Assembly: GCA_016716005.1 (NCBI GenBank) | Contig: JADJXE010000001.1 | Coordinates: 3,547,001 to 3,611,000 of the forward strand | DNA length: 64,000 bases | Source: Acidimicrobiales bacterium | Lineage (GTDB): Bacteria > Actinomycetota > Acidimicrobiia > Acidimicrobiales > JADJXE01 | Reading direction: 5' to 3' | In this document: positions 23,394 through 31,869 of the stretch, in pieces | How the letters are laid out: each line of letters starts with the position of its first letter | How positions within the stretch are numbered: position 1 is the first letter of the stretch | Made by a program: the position numbers and the translations under genes | Notes under the pieces: model-generated | Database searches by the model: none | Told to the model about the DNA's origin: nothing | The model's input: the letters and a program-made list of their open reading frames with translations, nothing else

Positions 23394-24926
23394 TCAGCCG
23401 GCTCCCTCGCGGCAGGCCGTGCCGCTGCGGAGGCAGCCCGCCCGGTCGAGGGCGGCCACGACGGCGCGGGCGTTTCGGGCCGCGCCGGCGCCGGTGAGGT
23501 GGACGCCGTCGTACAGGCGGATCGCCTCTTGACCGCCGAAGCCGTCGGGCACCTCCTGGGTGAACGCGCCGTCGGCGGTGCCGAGGGCCCGGTAGAGGTC
23601 GACGGGCACCAGGCGGCCGTCGACCGTCGCCGGCAGCCCGAGCACGCCGAGACCGATGCCGCGCAGCGTGGCGTCGACCGCCGGGACGCCGAGCGGTGGG
23701 CCGAGCACCCAGGCCACCCGGCCGCCGCGGCTCGTCAGCACGTCGACGACCCGCGCCGCCTCGTCGACGAAGGCGGCCACGTACGCCGACGTCGTGGGGT
23801 CGAGCAGCGAGCCGTCGGGGCCGGTGAGGTCGGGCCGGGAGTTCTGGCCCATGAACTGGACCACGGTCACGTCCGGGTCGAGGGTGTCCACCAGCGACTG
23901 CAGGTGGGAGGGCCAGTCGACGTCGCCGAGCAGCCCCGTCGCCGGGCGGGCGTCGAGGGCGGCCGTGGCCCGTCCGGTGCCGAGCAGCAGCGCCCGGATC
24001 CGGGGCGCGGCCTGCCACAGGATCGAGTCGCCCACCACCAGCACGTGCACGGGGTCGGCCGCCGCCGGAGGGCCACCCACCCACGGGTCGCCGGCCGGGT
24101 CCCCGACGTGCGGGGTGCAGGTAGGCACGGCCGGGTCGAGGCACCAGTCCGCGGTGAGGCGGGCCGCCACCACGTCGGCGACGAGCCCGGCGCCGTCGGC
24201 GCCGAGGCCGTACCCGTCGGCGGCGCGGAGGGCGATGGGCCGGCCGTCCGCGTTCGTGCCGGTGGCCGCGAAGCCGCCGTCCGGCCCGGCCACCGCCGCC
24301 CGCACGTCGATCGTGCGCACGTCGCGGGGCTGGCGGGCCGCGAGGGACTGGACGGCGAGGTCGACGGCCTGGGCCCGCTCGTCACCGGCCGGGTCGGCGA
24401 CCGGCGGGGTGGTCACCCAGTACGTGAGCACCCCGCGCTCGGCGAGCACGTCGGTGATCGCGCGCGTGGCGCGCCCCCACCGGTCGAACCAGCCCGGTGA
24501 ACCGGGCGGGGCCGGGAGGCCGTCGATGCCGGTGGCGTACGGGGGCGAGTCGGTCCCGCCGAACTGCGCCACCACCACGTCGGGATCCACGGCGTCGACG
24601 GTGGGGGCCAGCCGGGCGGGCCAGTCGACGCTGGACGCCAGGCCGGTTCCGGGCCGGGCCTCCACGTGGACCTGGGCGCGCCCCGTGGCCTCGAGGCGCT
24701 CGGCGAGGACCGGTCCCGTGGCCGCGGCCAGGTCGTCGCCGATGACCAGGACGCGCACCGCCGTGCCCGCGGTCGGCGCGGGAGCAGCGTCGGCGGTCCC
24801 CAGGGGGGATCCGTCGGTGCACGCGGCAAGCAGGACGGTGGCTGCCAGCAGCCCTGCCAGCCCGGCCCCACGGCCTCGCCGGGGGGCCCGCCTGCTCAGG
24901 GCCCCTCCGGGCCGATCACCAGGCAC
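23394..24926 (-). CDS. lipoprotein with two tandem SGNH-hydrolase domains, the first degenerate
   Basis: A 510-residue exported protein: arginine-rich start, hydrophobic core and lipobox LLAAC (Cys36), then two homologous SGNH-like domains. Domain 1 (about 57-275) starts VRVLVIGDDLAA, with Asp where the catalytic Ser should be, and ends DGYGL where His is expected. Domain 2 (about 293-500) has VHVLVVGDSILW (Ser301) and YDGVHLTGAGA (Asp473, His476), so only it looks active. Both share ARPxTGL, VDWP and DPDVxVxQFxG. Probable surface acyl esterase or acyltransferase. The start is uncertain: GTG 24926 overlaps fabF by 31 bp. Confidence 0.75.
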   Translation of the reverse strand: MPGDRPGGALSRRAPRRGRGAGLAGLLAATVLLAACTDGSPLGTADAAPAPTAGTAVRVLVIGDDLAAATGPVLAERLEATGRAQVHVEARPGTGLASSVDWPARLAPTVDAVDPDVVVAQFGGTDSPPYATGIDGLPAPPGSPGWFDRWGRATRAITDVLAERGVLTYWVTTPPVADPAGDERAQAVDLAVQSLAARQPRDVRTIDVRAAVAGPDGGFAATGTNADGRPIALRAADGYGLGADGAGLVADVVAARLTADWCLDPAVPTCTPHVGDPAGDPWVGGPPAAADPVHVLVVGDSILWQAAPRIRALLLGTGRATAALDARPATGLLGDVDWPSHLQSLVDTLDPDVTVVQFMGQNSRPDLTGPDGSLLDPTTSAYVAAFVDEAARVVDVLTSRGGRVAWVLGPPLGVPAVDATLRGIGLGVLGLPATVDGRLVPVDLYRALGTADGAFTQEVPDGFGGQEAIRLYDGVHLTGAGAARNARAVVAALDRAGCLRSGTACREGAG

Positions 24927-26062
24927 CCGTTGTGCCCCCCGAACCCGAAGGAGTTCGACAGCGACGGGCCGGGCGTCCACGGTCGGGGAGCGCCGCGCAC
25001 GACGTCGATCCGCAGCTCGGGGTCGGGCTCCTCGAACCCGGCGGTGGGCGGGATCAGCCCGTGCTCGATCGACAGGGTGAGGGCCACCGCCTCCAGGGCT
25101 CCGGCGGCGCCGAGCGAGTGTCCGGTGACGCCCTTGATCGACGTGACCGGCGGGCCGGGCACCCCGAACAGCTTGGCGATGGCCTCGGCCTCGGCCGCGT
25201 CGTTGAGCGGTGTCGACGTGCCGTGGGCGTTCACGTGCGCGATCTCACCCGGAGCGACGTCGGCGTCGGCCAGCGCCAGCTCCATGCACGCCAGGGCGCC
25301 GCTGCCCCCCGGCGCTGGTGCGGTGATGTGGTGGGCGTCGGCGTTGCTCGCCGCGCCCAGGAGCTCGGCGTAGACGCGGGCGCCGCGGGCGCGCGCCCGC
25401 TCGAGCTCCTCGAGCACGAGGACGCCGGCGCCCTCGGCGATGACGAAGCCGTCGCGGCGTGCGTCGAACGGGCGCGAGACACCGCTGGTGGAGATGGCGG
25501 TCATGTTCACGAACCCCTGGATGCCCACCGGTGTCATGGCCGCTTCGGCACCGCCGGCGAGCATGGCGTCGCACCGGCCGTACGCGATCAGCCGGTAGGC
25601 GTGGCCGAGGGCGTGGGTGCTGGCCGCGCAGGCCGTGCTGACCGTCTCGCAGGGCCCCTGCCAGCCGAAGCGCATGGAGACGGCGGCCGCGCCGGAGTTG
25701 GCCATCATCATCGGCACGAGGAACGGCGAGACCCTCCGGGGACCCTTGTGGTGGTACACGAGGACCTGCTCCTCGATGGTGTGGAGCCCACCGACGCCGG
25801 TGGCGATGACGACCCCGGCTCGCTGCGGGTCGGCGCCGGGGTCACCGGCGTCGTCGATCGCCATCTGGGCGGCGGCCACCGCGAACTGGGCGAAGCGGTC
25901 GGTGCGCCGCGCCGCCTTGGGGTCGAACCACGGCCCGGGGTCGAAGTCCCAGACCCGACGCTCGCCGTCGGGCGCCGGCCCGCACAGGCCGTGCCAGAAC
26001 GGCCCGGTGCCGATGCCACAGGGCGCCACCACGCCGAGGCCGGTGATGGCGACTCGTCGCAT
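24896..26062 (-). CDS. fabF: 3-oxoacyl-ACP synthase II (KAS II)
   Basis: Condensing enzyme of fatty-acid elongation, 388 residues (slightly short of the usual 410). The active-site Cys145 is in VSTACAASTHALGHA; histidines are in VNAHGTSTPLND and VTGHSLGAAGALEA. RRVAITGLGVVAPCG and the final NSFGFGGHN are typical. ATG 26062 shares one base with the acpP stop (TGATG), so ACP and KAS II are cotranslated. Resembles mycobacterial KasA/B-type enzymes in position after acpP. Confidence 0.95.
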   Translation of the reverse strand: MRRVAITGLGVVAPCGIGTGPFWHGLCGPAPDGERRVWDFDPGPWFDPKAARRTDRFAQFAVAAAQMAIDDAGDPGADPQRAGVVIATGVGGLHTIEEQVLVYHHKGPRRVSPFLVPMMMANSGAAAVSMRFGWQGPCETVSTACAASTHALGHAYRLIAYGRCDAMLAGGAEAAMTPVGIQGFVNMTAISTSGVSRPFDARRDGFVIAEGAGVLVLEELERARARGARVYAELLGAASNADAHHITAPAPGGSGALACMELALADADVAPGEIAHVNAHGTSTPLNDAAEAEAIAKLFGVPGPPVTSIKGVTGHSLGAAGALEAVALTLSIEHGLIPPTAGFEEPDPELRIDVVRGAPRPWTPGPSLSNSFGFGGHNGCLVIGPEGP

Positions 26063-26304
26063 CAGAGCTTCGACTGGATGAGCTCGAGGGCCTGGCCGAC
26101 CGTGCCGACGTCGGCCAGCTCCTCCTCGGGGATCTGCTCGATCCCGAACTCCTCCTCGAGCGCCATCATCAGCTCGACCAGGTCGAGGCTGTCGGCGTCG
26201 AGATCGTCGCCGAAGCGGGCGTCGACGGTGATCTGGTCGGGCTGGACGTTCAGCACCTCGACGGCGCACTTCCGGAAGCGCTCGAAGACGGCGTTGTCGC
26301 TCAT
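26062..26304 (-). CDS. acpP: acyl carrier protein
   Basis: Eighty-residue acidic carrier protein. The phosphopantetheine attachment Ser39 lies in DLDADSLDLVELMM. FGIEQIPEEELADVGTV is the usual third-helix region. It shuttles acyl chains between the FabD, FabH, FabG, FabZ and FabF enzymes. AAAGGA lies 7 nt before ATG 26304, one of the clearer ribosome sites here, which suits a highly expressed protein. It is 26 nt after fabG and overlaps fabF by one base. Confidence 0.97.
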   Translation of the reverse strand: MSDNAVFERFRKCAVEVLNVQPDQITVDARFGDDLDADSLDLVELMMALEEEFGIEQIPEEELADVGTVGQALELIQSKL

Positions 26305-26330
26305 GGGGCGTCCTTTCTGCTCTCGGCCCG

Positions 26331-27062
26331 TCAGTGTCCCATGCCGAGACCACCGTCGACGGGCAACAGCGCCCCCGTCACGTAGCCGGCCTCGTCGGAG
26401 GCGAGGAACGTGACGACGGCGGCGATCTCGTGGGGCTGGGCGAAGCGCCCGAGAGGCACGACCGCCGCCAGCTCGGCGCGCCGCTGCTCGTCGAGGGCGG
26501 CGGTCATGTCGGTCTCGACGGGGCCCGGCGCGACCACGTTGGCGGTGATGCCACGCGACGCCAGCTCGCGGGCGATCGACCGAGCCAGGCCGACCAACCC
26601 GGCCTTGGCCGCGGCGTAGTTGACCTGGCCGGCCGAGCCGAGCATGCCGACCACGGACGAGACGAAGATCATCCGGCCCCACCGGGCCCGCACCATGCCG
26701 GAGGCCGCCCGCCGGGCGACCCGGTAGGCGCCGGACAGGTTGGTGTCGAGCACGGTCGAGAAGTCGTCCTCGGACATGCGCAGGAGCAGCCCGTCGCGGG
26801 TGACACCGGCGTTGGCCACCAGCACCTGCACCTTGCCGAGCTCCTCCTCGACGGCGCCGAAGGCGGCATCGACCTGGGCCGGGTCGGTCACGTCGCAGCG
26901 CAGGGCCAGGGCGTCGAGGTCTGCCGGCGGCGGCGAGGACACGTAGGTGACCGCCACCTGGTCGCCCTGCGCGGCGAAGCGGCGGGCGCAGGCCAGGCCG
27001 ATCCCGCGCGAGCCACCCGTGATCAGCACCACTCGGCCCCCGCCGGCGGTCGGCGTGCTCAC
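26331..27062 (-). CDS. fabG: 3-oxoacyl-ACP reductase
   Basis: NADPH-dependent short-chain dehydrogenase reducing 3-oxoacyl-ACP, 243 residues. The cofactor site is TGGSRGIG, the structural motif is NAGVTRDGLLLRM, and the catalytic residues are Ser136, Tyr149 and Lys153 (VNYAAAKAG). VAPGPVETDM and TGALLPVDGGLGMGH close the domain. GTG 27062 overlaps the fabH stop in GTGA; the further upstream GTG at 27071 would enlarge the overlap. Confidence 0.94.
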   Translation of the reverse strand: MSTPTAGGGRVVLITGGSRGIGLACARRFAAQGDQVAVTYVSSPPPADLDALALRCDVTDPAQVDAAFGAVEEELGKVQVLVANAGVTRDGLLLRMSEDDFSTVLDTNLSGAYRVARRAASGMVRARWGRMIFVSSVVGMLGSAGQVNYAAAKAGLVGLARSIARELASRGITANVVAPGPVETDMTAALDEQRRAELAAVVPLGRFAQPHEIAAVVTFLASDEAGYVTGALLPVDGGLGMGH

Positions 27063-27985
27063 CGGCCCCACCGCAGGACGGCGCTGGCCCAGGTCATGCC
27101 GGCCCCGAAGCCCACCAGCAGGATCAGGTCACCGTCGTGGAGCCGGTCGTGGTCGAGTGCGTCGACGAGGGCCAGCGGGATGGACGCCGACGACGTGTTG
27201 CCGGTGCGGTGCAGCACCGACGCGGTTCGATCGGCGGGCACGCCCAGCCGCTGACAGGCCGCGTCGATGATGCGCTGGTTGGCCTGGTGGGGCACGACGA
27301 GGGCGAGGTCGTCGGCCTCGATCCCGGCCGTCTCCATCGACCGGCGGGCCGAGTCGACCATCACCGTCACCGCTCGGCGGTACACCTCGCGGCCCTCCAT
27401 CTGGATGTAGCCGCCCACGTCGGCCTGGAGCAGGCTCCGGCAGGTGCCGTCGGCACCGAGGTCCCAGCTGAGCAGCTGCCCCGGGCCGTCGACGGCCTCG
27501 AGCACGACGGCCCCGGCCCCGTCGGCGAACAGCACGGCCGTGGAGCGGTCCTCCCAGTCGGTGATCCGGCTGAGAGTATCGGCGCCGATGAGGAGCACGC
27601 GGTCGGAGCCGGCGCCGATCAGGCCGTGGGCGGCCACCAGCCCGTAGACGAAGCCGGAGCAGGCGGCGTTGATGTCGAACGCCGCGCACGAGGCGCCCAG
27701 CAGCTCCTGCACCTCGGCCGACGTGGCCGGCACCGCCTGGTCGGGGGTGGTGGTGGAGAGCACGATCAGCCCGAGGTCCCCGGGCCCGACGCCGGCTCTC
27801 GCCATGGCTGCCCGTCCGGCCTCGGCCGCCAGGCCGGCGGTGGTGCCCCCGATCCGCCGTTCCCTGATCCCGGTCCGCTCGGTGATCCAGGCGTCGCTGG
27901 TGTCCAGCCGGGCCTCGAGGTCGGCGTTGGTCACCGTCTCGTCGGGCAGCGCCGCTCCCCACCCGGTGATGTGCCAGCCGCGCAC
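27059..27985 (-). CDS. fabH: 3-oxoacyl-ACP synthase III (KAS III)
   Basis: Initiates fatty-acid synthesis by condensing an acyl-CoA primer with malonyl-ACP. 308 residues. The triad is Cys109 (NAACSGFVYG), His233 (VVPHQANQRIID) and Asn263 (TGNTSSASIP). ITGWGAALPDETVTN and ITERTGIRERR are typical N-terminal blocks. GTG 27985 starts 2 nt after the fabD stop. Primer preference (acetyl versus branched-chain) cannot be read from the sequence. Confidence 0.95.
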   Translation of the reverse strand: MRGWHITGWGAALPDETVTNADLEARLDTSDAWITERTGIRERRIGGTTAGLAAEAGRAAMARAGVGPGDLGLIVLSTTTPDQAVPATSAEVQELLGASCAAFDINAACSGFVYGLVAAHGLIGAGSDRVLLIGADTLSRITDWEDRSTAVLFADGAGAVVLEAVDGPGQLLSWDLGADGTCRSLLQADVGGYIQMEGREVYRRAVTVMVDSARRSMETAGIEADDLALVVPHQANQRIIDAACQRLGVPADRTASVLHRTGNTSSASIPLALVDALDHDRLHDGDLILLVGFGAGMTWASAVLRWGR

Positions 27986-27987
27986 CG

Positions 27988-29169
27988 CTAACCCTGGACC
28001 GTGCGCAGCCAGGCCACCGGCTGGCTGGCCGTGACCCGCTCGCCGTCCGCCGCCACCAGCGCCTGCATCCTGCCCGCGAAGGGCGATCGCACCTCGTGCT
28101 CGCCGACCCGGCCGACGAGGTCGCCCACCGCCACCACGGCCCCCTCGCCGAGCCCGTCGACCGGGCGGAACAGCCCGGCCGCGCTGCTGACGACGAGCCG
28201 CTCGAGGGTGAACAGGTGCTCGCCCTCGACCGGTGCCAGGTGGACCGGTTCGCCGCGCGAGAGGGTCTCCAGCAGGGCGTCCAGATCGTCGGGGCCGGCG
28301 ACGGCCACCGCGAGGGCATCGGGGATGGTCCGCTTGGCCAGGCCGGTCAGCACCCCGCCCGGCCCCAGCTCGACGAAGGTGGTGGCACCGATGGCGGCCA
28401 GCGTCTGGAGGGTCTGCCGCCACCGGACGGGGCTGCAGAGCTGGGCCGAGAGCAGGCCGCACCACTCGGCGCCCAGCGAGTGCACGAGCCCGTCGACGTT
28501 GGCGACCACCGGCACCTCGGTGTCGCGTGGCCGGGTCTCGGCGATCGCCTTGCGCAGCCGGTCGCGAGCGGGCGCCATGAACGGGGTGTGGAAGGCGCCC
28601 GCGACCGGCAGGGCCATCACCCGCTTGGCGCCGAGCGCCCGCGCCTCCTCGCCCGCCCGGGTCACGTCGTCGTGGTCGCCGGCGATCACGACCTGGCCGG
28701 GACCGTTGAAGTTCGCGACCCACACCTCGCCGTCGGCGCGGCGGCACGCCACGTCGACCAGGTCGTCGTCGAGGCCGAGCACGGCGGCCATGGTGCCGGG
28801 CCGCTCCTCGCCGGCGGCGTGCATGGCGTCGGCCCGCTCGACGACGAGGCGGACGCCCTCGTCGAACGCGAGCGCACCGGCGGCGGTGAGCGCCGAGTAC
28901 TCGCCGAGGCTGTGCCCCGCGCACGAGGAGGGGAGCAGACCCGTGCGCTCCACCGCGTCGAGCACGACCAGGCTGAGGACGAAGGTGGCCAGCTGGGCGT
29001 TGCGGGTGTCGCGGAGCTGCTCGGCGTCGGCCGACAGCAGGAGCTGGGCGACGTCGCGCCCGGCGGCCTCGGAGGCCTCGCCCACGAGCTCCCACGACTC
29101 GAGGTCGGTCCAGGGGAGGCCCATGCCCGGCCGCTGCGAGCCCTGCCCCGGGAACGTGAACGCCAGCAT
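27988..29169 (-). CDS. fabD: malonyl-CoA:ACP transacylase with extra C-terminal lipoyl/biotinyl-like domain
   Basis: Loads malonate from CoA onto ACP. Residues 1-305 are a complete FabD: FTFPGQGSQRPGMG, nucleophile Ser87 in GHSLGEYSAL, PVAGAFHTPFM with catalytic His, and VELGPGGVLTGL. The protein is 393 residues, about 85 longer than FabD. The extension contains GEGAVVAVGDLVGRVGEHEV, SPFAGRMQAL and GERVTASQPVAWL, the strand pattern of biotinyl/lipoyl domains, but no attachment lysine. GGAGGAGG lies about 9 nt before ATG 29169. First gene of the fab cluster. Confidence 0.92.
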   Translation of the reverse strand: MLAFTFPGQGSQRPGMGLPWTDLESWELVGEASEAAGRDVAQLLLSADAEQLRDTRNAQLATFVLSLVVLDAVERTGLLPSSCAGHSLGEYSALTAAGALAFDEGVRLVVERADAMHAAGEERPGTMAAVLGLDDDLVDVACRRADGEVWVANFNGPGQVVIAGDHDDVTRAGEEARALGAKRVMALPVAGAFHTPFMAPARDRLRKAIAETRPRDTEVPVVANVDGLVHSLGAEWCGLLSAQLCSPVRWRQTLQTLAAIGATTFVELGPGGVLTGLAKRTIPDALAVAVAGPDDLDALLETLSRGEPVHLAPVEGEHLFTLERLVVSSAAGLFRPVDGLGEGAVVAVGDLVGRVGEHEVRSPFAGRMQALVAADGERVTASQPVAWLRTVQG

Positions 29170-29262
29170 GTCAGACGACCTCCTCCACCCGTTGGGCCTC
29201 CGACCCGCCGGCCGGCGGCGAGGTTTCACGGCCCCGTCGGCCCTCGAGGCCTCGGCGTCGGT

Positions 29263-29418
29263 TCAGCGCGGGGACGCCTCCCCACCGCCCAGGCCCAGCC
29301 GTCGCTCGTGCTCGGCCAGGCGCCGCCTGCGGTACTGGGCCAGAGCGCCGGCCAGCGCCGCCACGACCGCGATGCGGGTGAGCCAGCGCACGACCCAGTG
29401 ACGTCCTCCCGCGGCCAC
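29263..29418 (-). CDS. small membrane protein
   Basis: A 51-residue protein with a single transmembrane segment (WLTRIAVVAALAGALAQ, about 13-29) followed by an arginine-rich cytoplasmic stretch (YRRRRLAEHERRL). Not recognised. GTG 29418 is supported by TATCGT 7 nt upstream on the minus strand. It lies between tRNA-Leu and fabD. Because it is short and GC-rich, its reality rests mainly on the transmembrane-plus-basic design and the promoter spacing. Confidence 0.5.
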   Translation of the reverse strand: MAAGGRHWVVRWLTRIAVVAALAGALAQYRRRRLAEHERRLGLGGGEASPR

Positions 29419-29425
29419 GGCCGTG

Positions 29426-29431
29426 ACGATA
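29426..29431 (-). promoter_or_regulatory. putative -10 element (TATCGT) of the small membrane protein gene
   Basis: On the minus strand TATCGT is 7 nt before GTG 29418 and just after the tRNA terminator. It may also serve the fab cluster. Confidence 0.4.
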
Positions 29432-29440
29432 CGTGGTGGC

Positions 29441-29474
29441 GGGGGGTGCCGGCGCCGATGCGACGGCACCCCCC
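29441..29474 (-). terminator. terminator after tRNA-Leu
   Basis: A perfect 11-bp stem (GGGGGGTGCCG / CGGCACCCCCC) with a 12-nt loop lies 8 nt beyond the tRNA 3' end. Confidence 0.7.
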
Positions 29475-29482
29475 GCGCGCGG

Positions 29483-29566
29483 TGCGGCGGGTGGGACTCG
29501 AACCCACACGCCCTTGCGGGCAGCAGGGTTTGAGCCTGCCCTGTCTACCGGTTCCAGCACCGCCGC
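29483..29566 (-). tRNA. tRNA-Leu (anticodon CAA)
   Basis: Eighty-four nucleotides fold as a class II tRNA. The acceptor is GCGGCGG/CCGCCGC. The anticodon stem GCAGG/CCTGC closes the loop CTCAAAC, giving anticodon CAA, which reads UUG. There is a long variable arm (TGCCCGCAAGGGCG) and a T arm GTGGG-TTCGAGT-CCCAC. The discriminator is A. The following bases are CCG, so the CCA end is not fully encoded and must be completed by CCA-adding enzyme. Confidence 0.95.
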
Positions 29567-29609
29567 TCGCGAGCACGACCGTAGCCGCACGCGGGGGCCG
29601 ATCGGACGC

Positions 29610-31508
29610 TCAGGCCCCGTCGCCGGAGCGGTCGCGCCGCCCCTCGTCCAGGGCCCTGGCGACCTCGAGCACGAAGGGGTCGGCCATCACGTCCTCGATG
29701 GCGTCGGGGAGGGCCAGGCGCCAGTTCGGCCACTCGTCGATCGTGCCCGGTAGGTTCGGTCGCTCCTCCACCCGGAGCACGTCCTCGAGCGTGGCGGTCA
29801 CGATGGCCGGCGGGCTCTCGGCCAGCTGCCGGTGCACCGACACCACGACGGCGTCGAGGTCGTGGTCGAGCGGCCGGTCGTCGGGCACCGCGGCCGCCGA
29901 CCGCAGGGCGGCCTGCATGGCGGTCGTGCCGGTCACGTTGGGTTCGAGGCCGAGCTCGAGCTGCACGGCCAGGTCGCTGCCGCTCACCAGCCCGGCCACC
30001 GTGGGGAGGTCGTGGGTGGTGACGGCGGCCAGGGCTCGGCCGGGGTACGTGGCCGGCGGGCCCGGCTCGAACCACACCAGCCGGTACGAGAGGAGGTGCC
30101 GGCCGGCCAGCTCGGCCCGCACCTCGTCCTCGACGGTCCCGAGATCCTCGCCCACCACGACGGCCCCGGCGCGCTCGCTCTCGAGGGCGAGGAGGTCGAG
30201 CAGGTCGCCGGCCGGGTAGCGCACGTACGTGCCGTCGGCGGGCCGGCCACCCGGTGGGATCCAGTACAGGCGGAACAGGCCCATCACGTGGTCGACCCGC
30301 ATGCCGCCGGCGTGGCGGAGCACGGCCCGGACGGTCTCGATGAAGGGCAGGTAGCCGGCGTTCCGCAGGCGCCACGGCACGAAGGGTGGGAGGCCCCAGT
30401 CCTGCCCCCTGGTGTTGAACTCGTCCGGTGGTGCACCCACGGACACGCCGGGAGCCAGCAGGTCCTGCCAGGCCCAGGCATCGGCGCCGCCGGGGTCGAA
30501 CCCGACCGCCAGGTCCTGCACCACGCCCACGTGGGCCGATGCCCGGGCCAGCTGCTCGTCGAGGAGCCACTGGCACCACGCGTGGAAGCGCACCCGGTCG
30601 GCGCGGGCGCGTGCGAAGCGGGCGACGGCCGGCGAGTCGGGGCGCTGCAGCTCGGCCGGCCAGCCGTGGTACCCGCCGCCGTGCACCTCGGCGATGGCGC
30701 AGAAGGTCGTGTACTGCCGCAGGGCGGTGCCCTGGGCGGCCCGGTAGGAGCGGAACGCCCGGGGCTCGGACCGGCCCCGGCGAGGGCCGGCGGTCTCCCA
30801 GATGCGGTCGAGGGCCGTGCGCTTCAGGCGGTAGATCGCGTCGCGGTCGATGTGGCGGTCGGCGAGCAGGGCCCGGCCGGCGGCCGCCAGCGCGTCCAGG
30901 TCGACGGCCGCCTCCCCGGCCCCCGGCACGTCCTCGATGCGGAGGTACTGCACGTTCCGGAAGCGCCGGCTCGTGGGGTAGTACGGGCTGGGTTGTTGCG
31001 GGTGCACCGGTGCATCGGCGTGCAGCGGGTTGAGGATCAGCACCTGGGCACCGAGGTCGCGCGACCACCGCCCGAGCTCGGCCAGGTCGGCCAGGTCCCC
31101 GATCCCCCAGCTCCGGCGGGACCGTGCCGCGTAGAGCTGCACCGCCCAGCCCCAGGCCCGCAGGTCGGGGGGCAGGTGGCAGCGGCCGGGCGTCACGACC
31201 AGGCGGGTCGGTGGCGCACCGTCGAGTGGCACGAGCCGGTGGTAGCCGAGGGGAAGGTCGGGGGGGAGGTCCCCGGCGGCGGTGAGGTCGGTCCCGTCCT
31301 CGAGCTCGAGCCGCACGCGGCCGTGGAGCGGAGCGGCGTGGCCGGCCCGCACGAACCAGCAGGGCTCCTCCGGCTCGGGAGGGCCCTCGGCCGCGGGATC
31401 CCACCCCACGGCCTCGCGCAGCGCGGCGGTGGTGGCCGGATCGGCGTCGTGCCACGTCCCCCCGGCGTCCCAGTAGCCGTCCTCGATGCCCCAGCGGTCG
31501 GCCGTCAC
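29610..31508 (-). CDS. malQ: 4-alpha-glucanotransferase (amylomaltase, GH77)
   Basis: Disproportionating enzyme that transfers maltosyl units between glucans in maltodextrin or glycogen metabolism; cytoplasmic. 632 residues. GH77 landmarks: YAARSRRSWGIGDL, ILNPLHADAP, PSPYYPTSRRFRN, QDLAVGFDPGGADAWAW, the nucleophile Asp in MRVDHVMGL, the acid/base Glu in VVGEDLGTV, and TTHDLPT. An additional N-terminal domain (about 1-115) precedes the barrel, as in actinobacterial MalQ. GTG 31508 is 6 nt after a reverse-strand TACGGT. It diverges from the coiled-coil gene across 49 bp. Confidence 0.94.
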   Translation of the reverse strand: MTADRWGIEDGYWDAGGTWHDADPATTAALREAVGWDPAAEGPPEPEEPCWFVRAGHAAPLHGRVRLELEDGTDLTAAGDLPPDLPLGYHRLVPLDGAPPTRLVVTPGRCHLPPDLRAWGWAVQLYAARSRRSWGIGDLADLAELGRWSRDLGAQVLILNPLHADAPVHPQQPSPYYPTSRRFRNVQYLRIEDVPGAGEAAVDLDALAAAGRALLADRHIDRDAIYRLKRTALDRIWETAGPRRGRSEPRAFRSYRAAQGTALRQYTTFCAIAEVHGGGYHGWPAELQRPDSPAVARFARARADRVRFHAWCQWLLDEQLARASAHVGVVQDLAVGFDPGGADAWAWQDLLAPGVSVGAPPDEFNTRGQDWGLPPFVPWRLRNAGYLPFIETVRAVLRHAGGMRVDHVMGLFRLYWIPPGGRPADGTYVRYPAGDLLDLLALESERAGAVVVGEDLGTVEDEVRAELAGRHLLSYRLVWFEPGPPATYPGRALAAVTTHDLPTVAGLVSGSDLAVQLELGLEPNVTGTTAMQAALRSAAAVPDDRPLDHDLDAVVVSVHRQLAESPPAIVTATLEDVLRVEERPNLPGTIDEWPNWRLALPDAIEDVMADPFVLEVARALDEGRRDRSGDGA

Positions 31509-31514
31509 CGAATC

Positions 31515-31520
31515 ACCGTA
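31515..31520 (-). promoter_or_regulatory. putative -10 element (TACGGT) of malQ
   Basis: On the minus strand TACGGT lies 6 nt before the malQ GTG; leaderless pattern. Confidence 0.5.
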
Positions 31521-31545
31521 TCGGGGCCGGGTGGGGCCCTGGTCC

Positions 31546-31551
31546 TAGACT
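31546..31551 (+). promoter_or_regulatory. putative -10 element (TAGACT)
   Basis: TAGACT lies 6 nt before the GTG at 31558. It probably also serves the ANTAR regulator and polA downstream. Confidence 0.5.
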
Positions 31552-31557
31552 GCGCGC

Positions 31558-31851
31558 GTGTCCCGATGGCTGCTCGAACGGCGTCTCACCGACGTCGCCC
31601 GTCGGCTCCGGCGCCTCCGCGACGAGCTGGAGGTGGTCGGGGAGCAGCTCGACCTGCTGGCCGACACCGCCGGCGACACCCGGCTGCGGGCGCTGGTCTC
31701 GGAGACGCCGCTGGCCGACCGTGAGCACCAGGAGGCGCAGCGCCACGCCGACGCGATGGCCCGCCGGCGGGCCGAGGTGGCCGATTCGCTCGCCCGCCTC
31801 GAGCGGGTCCAGGACGAGCTGCTCGATCGCCTCGTCACCGAGCGGCGCTGA
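31558..31851 (+). CDS. small coiled-coil protein
   Basis: A 97-residue, highly charged helical protein with heptad-spaced leucines over nearly its whole length (RLRRLRDELEVVGEQLDLLA and RAEVADSLARLERVQDELLD). No enzyme motif, signal peptide or membrane segment. Family not recognised. GTG 31558 follows TAGACT by 6 nt. It stands 18 nt ahead of the ANTAR regulator, so a functional link with that regulator or with polA is possible but unproven. Confidence 0.75.
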   Translation: MSRWLLERRLTDVARRLRRLRDELEVVGEQLDLLADTAGDTRLRALVSETPLADREHQEAQRHADAMARRRAEVADSLARLERVQDELLDRLVTERR

Positions 31852-31869
31852 GCGGCGAGGGGTCCCGCA

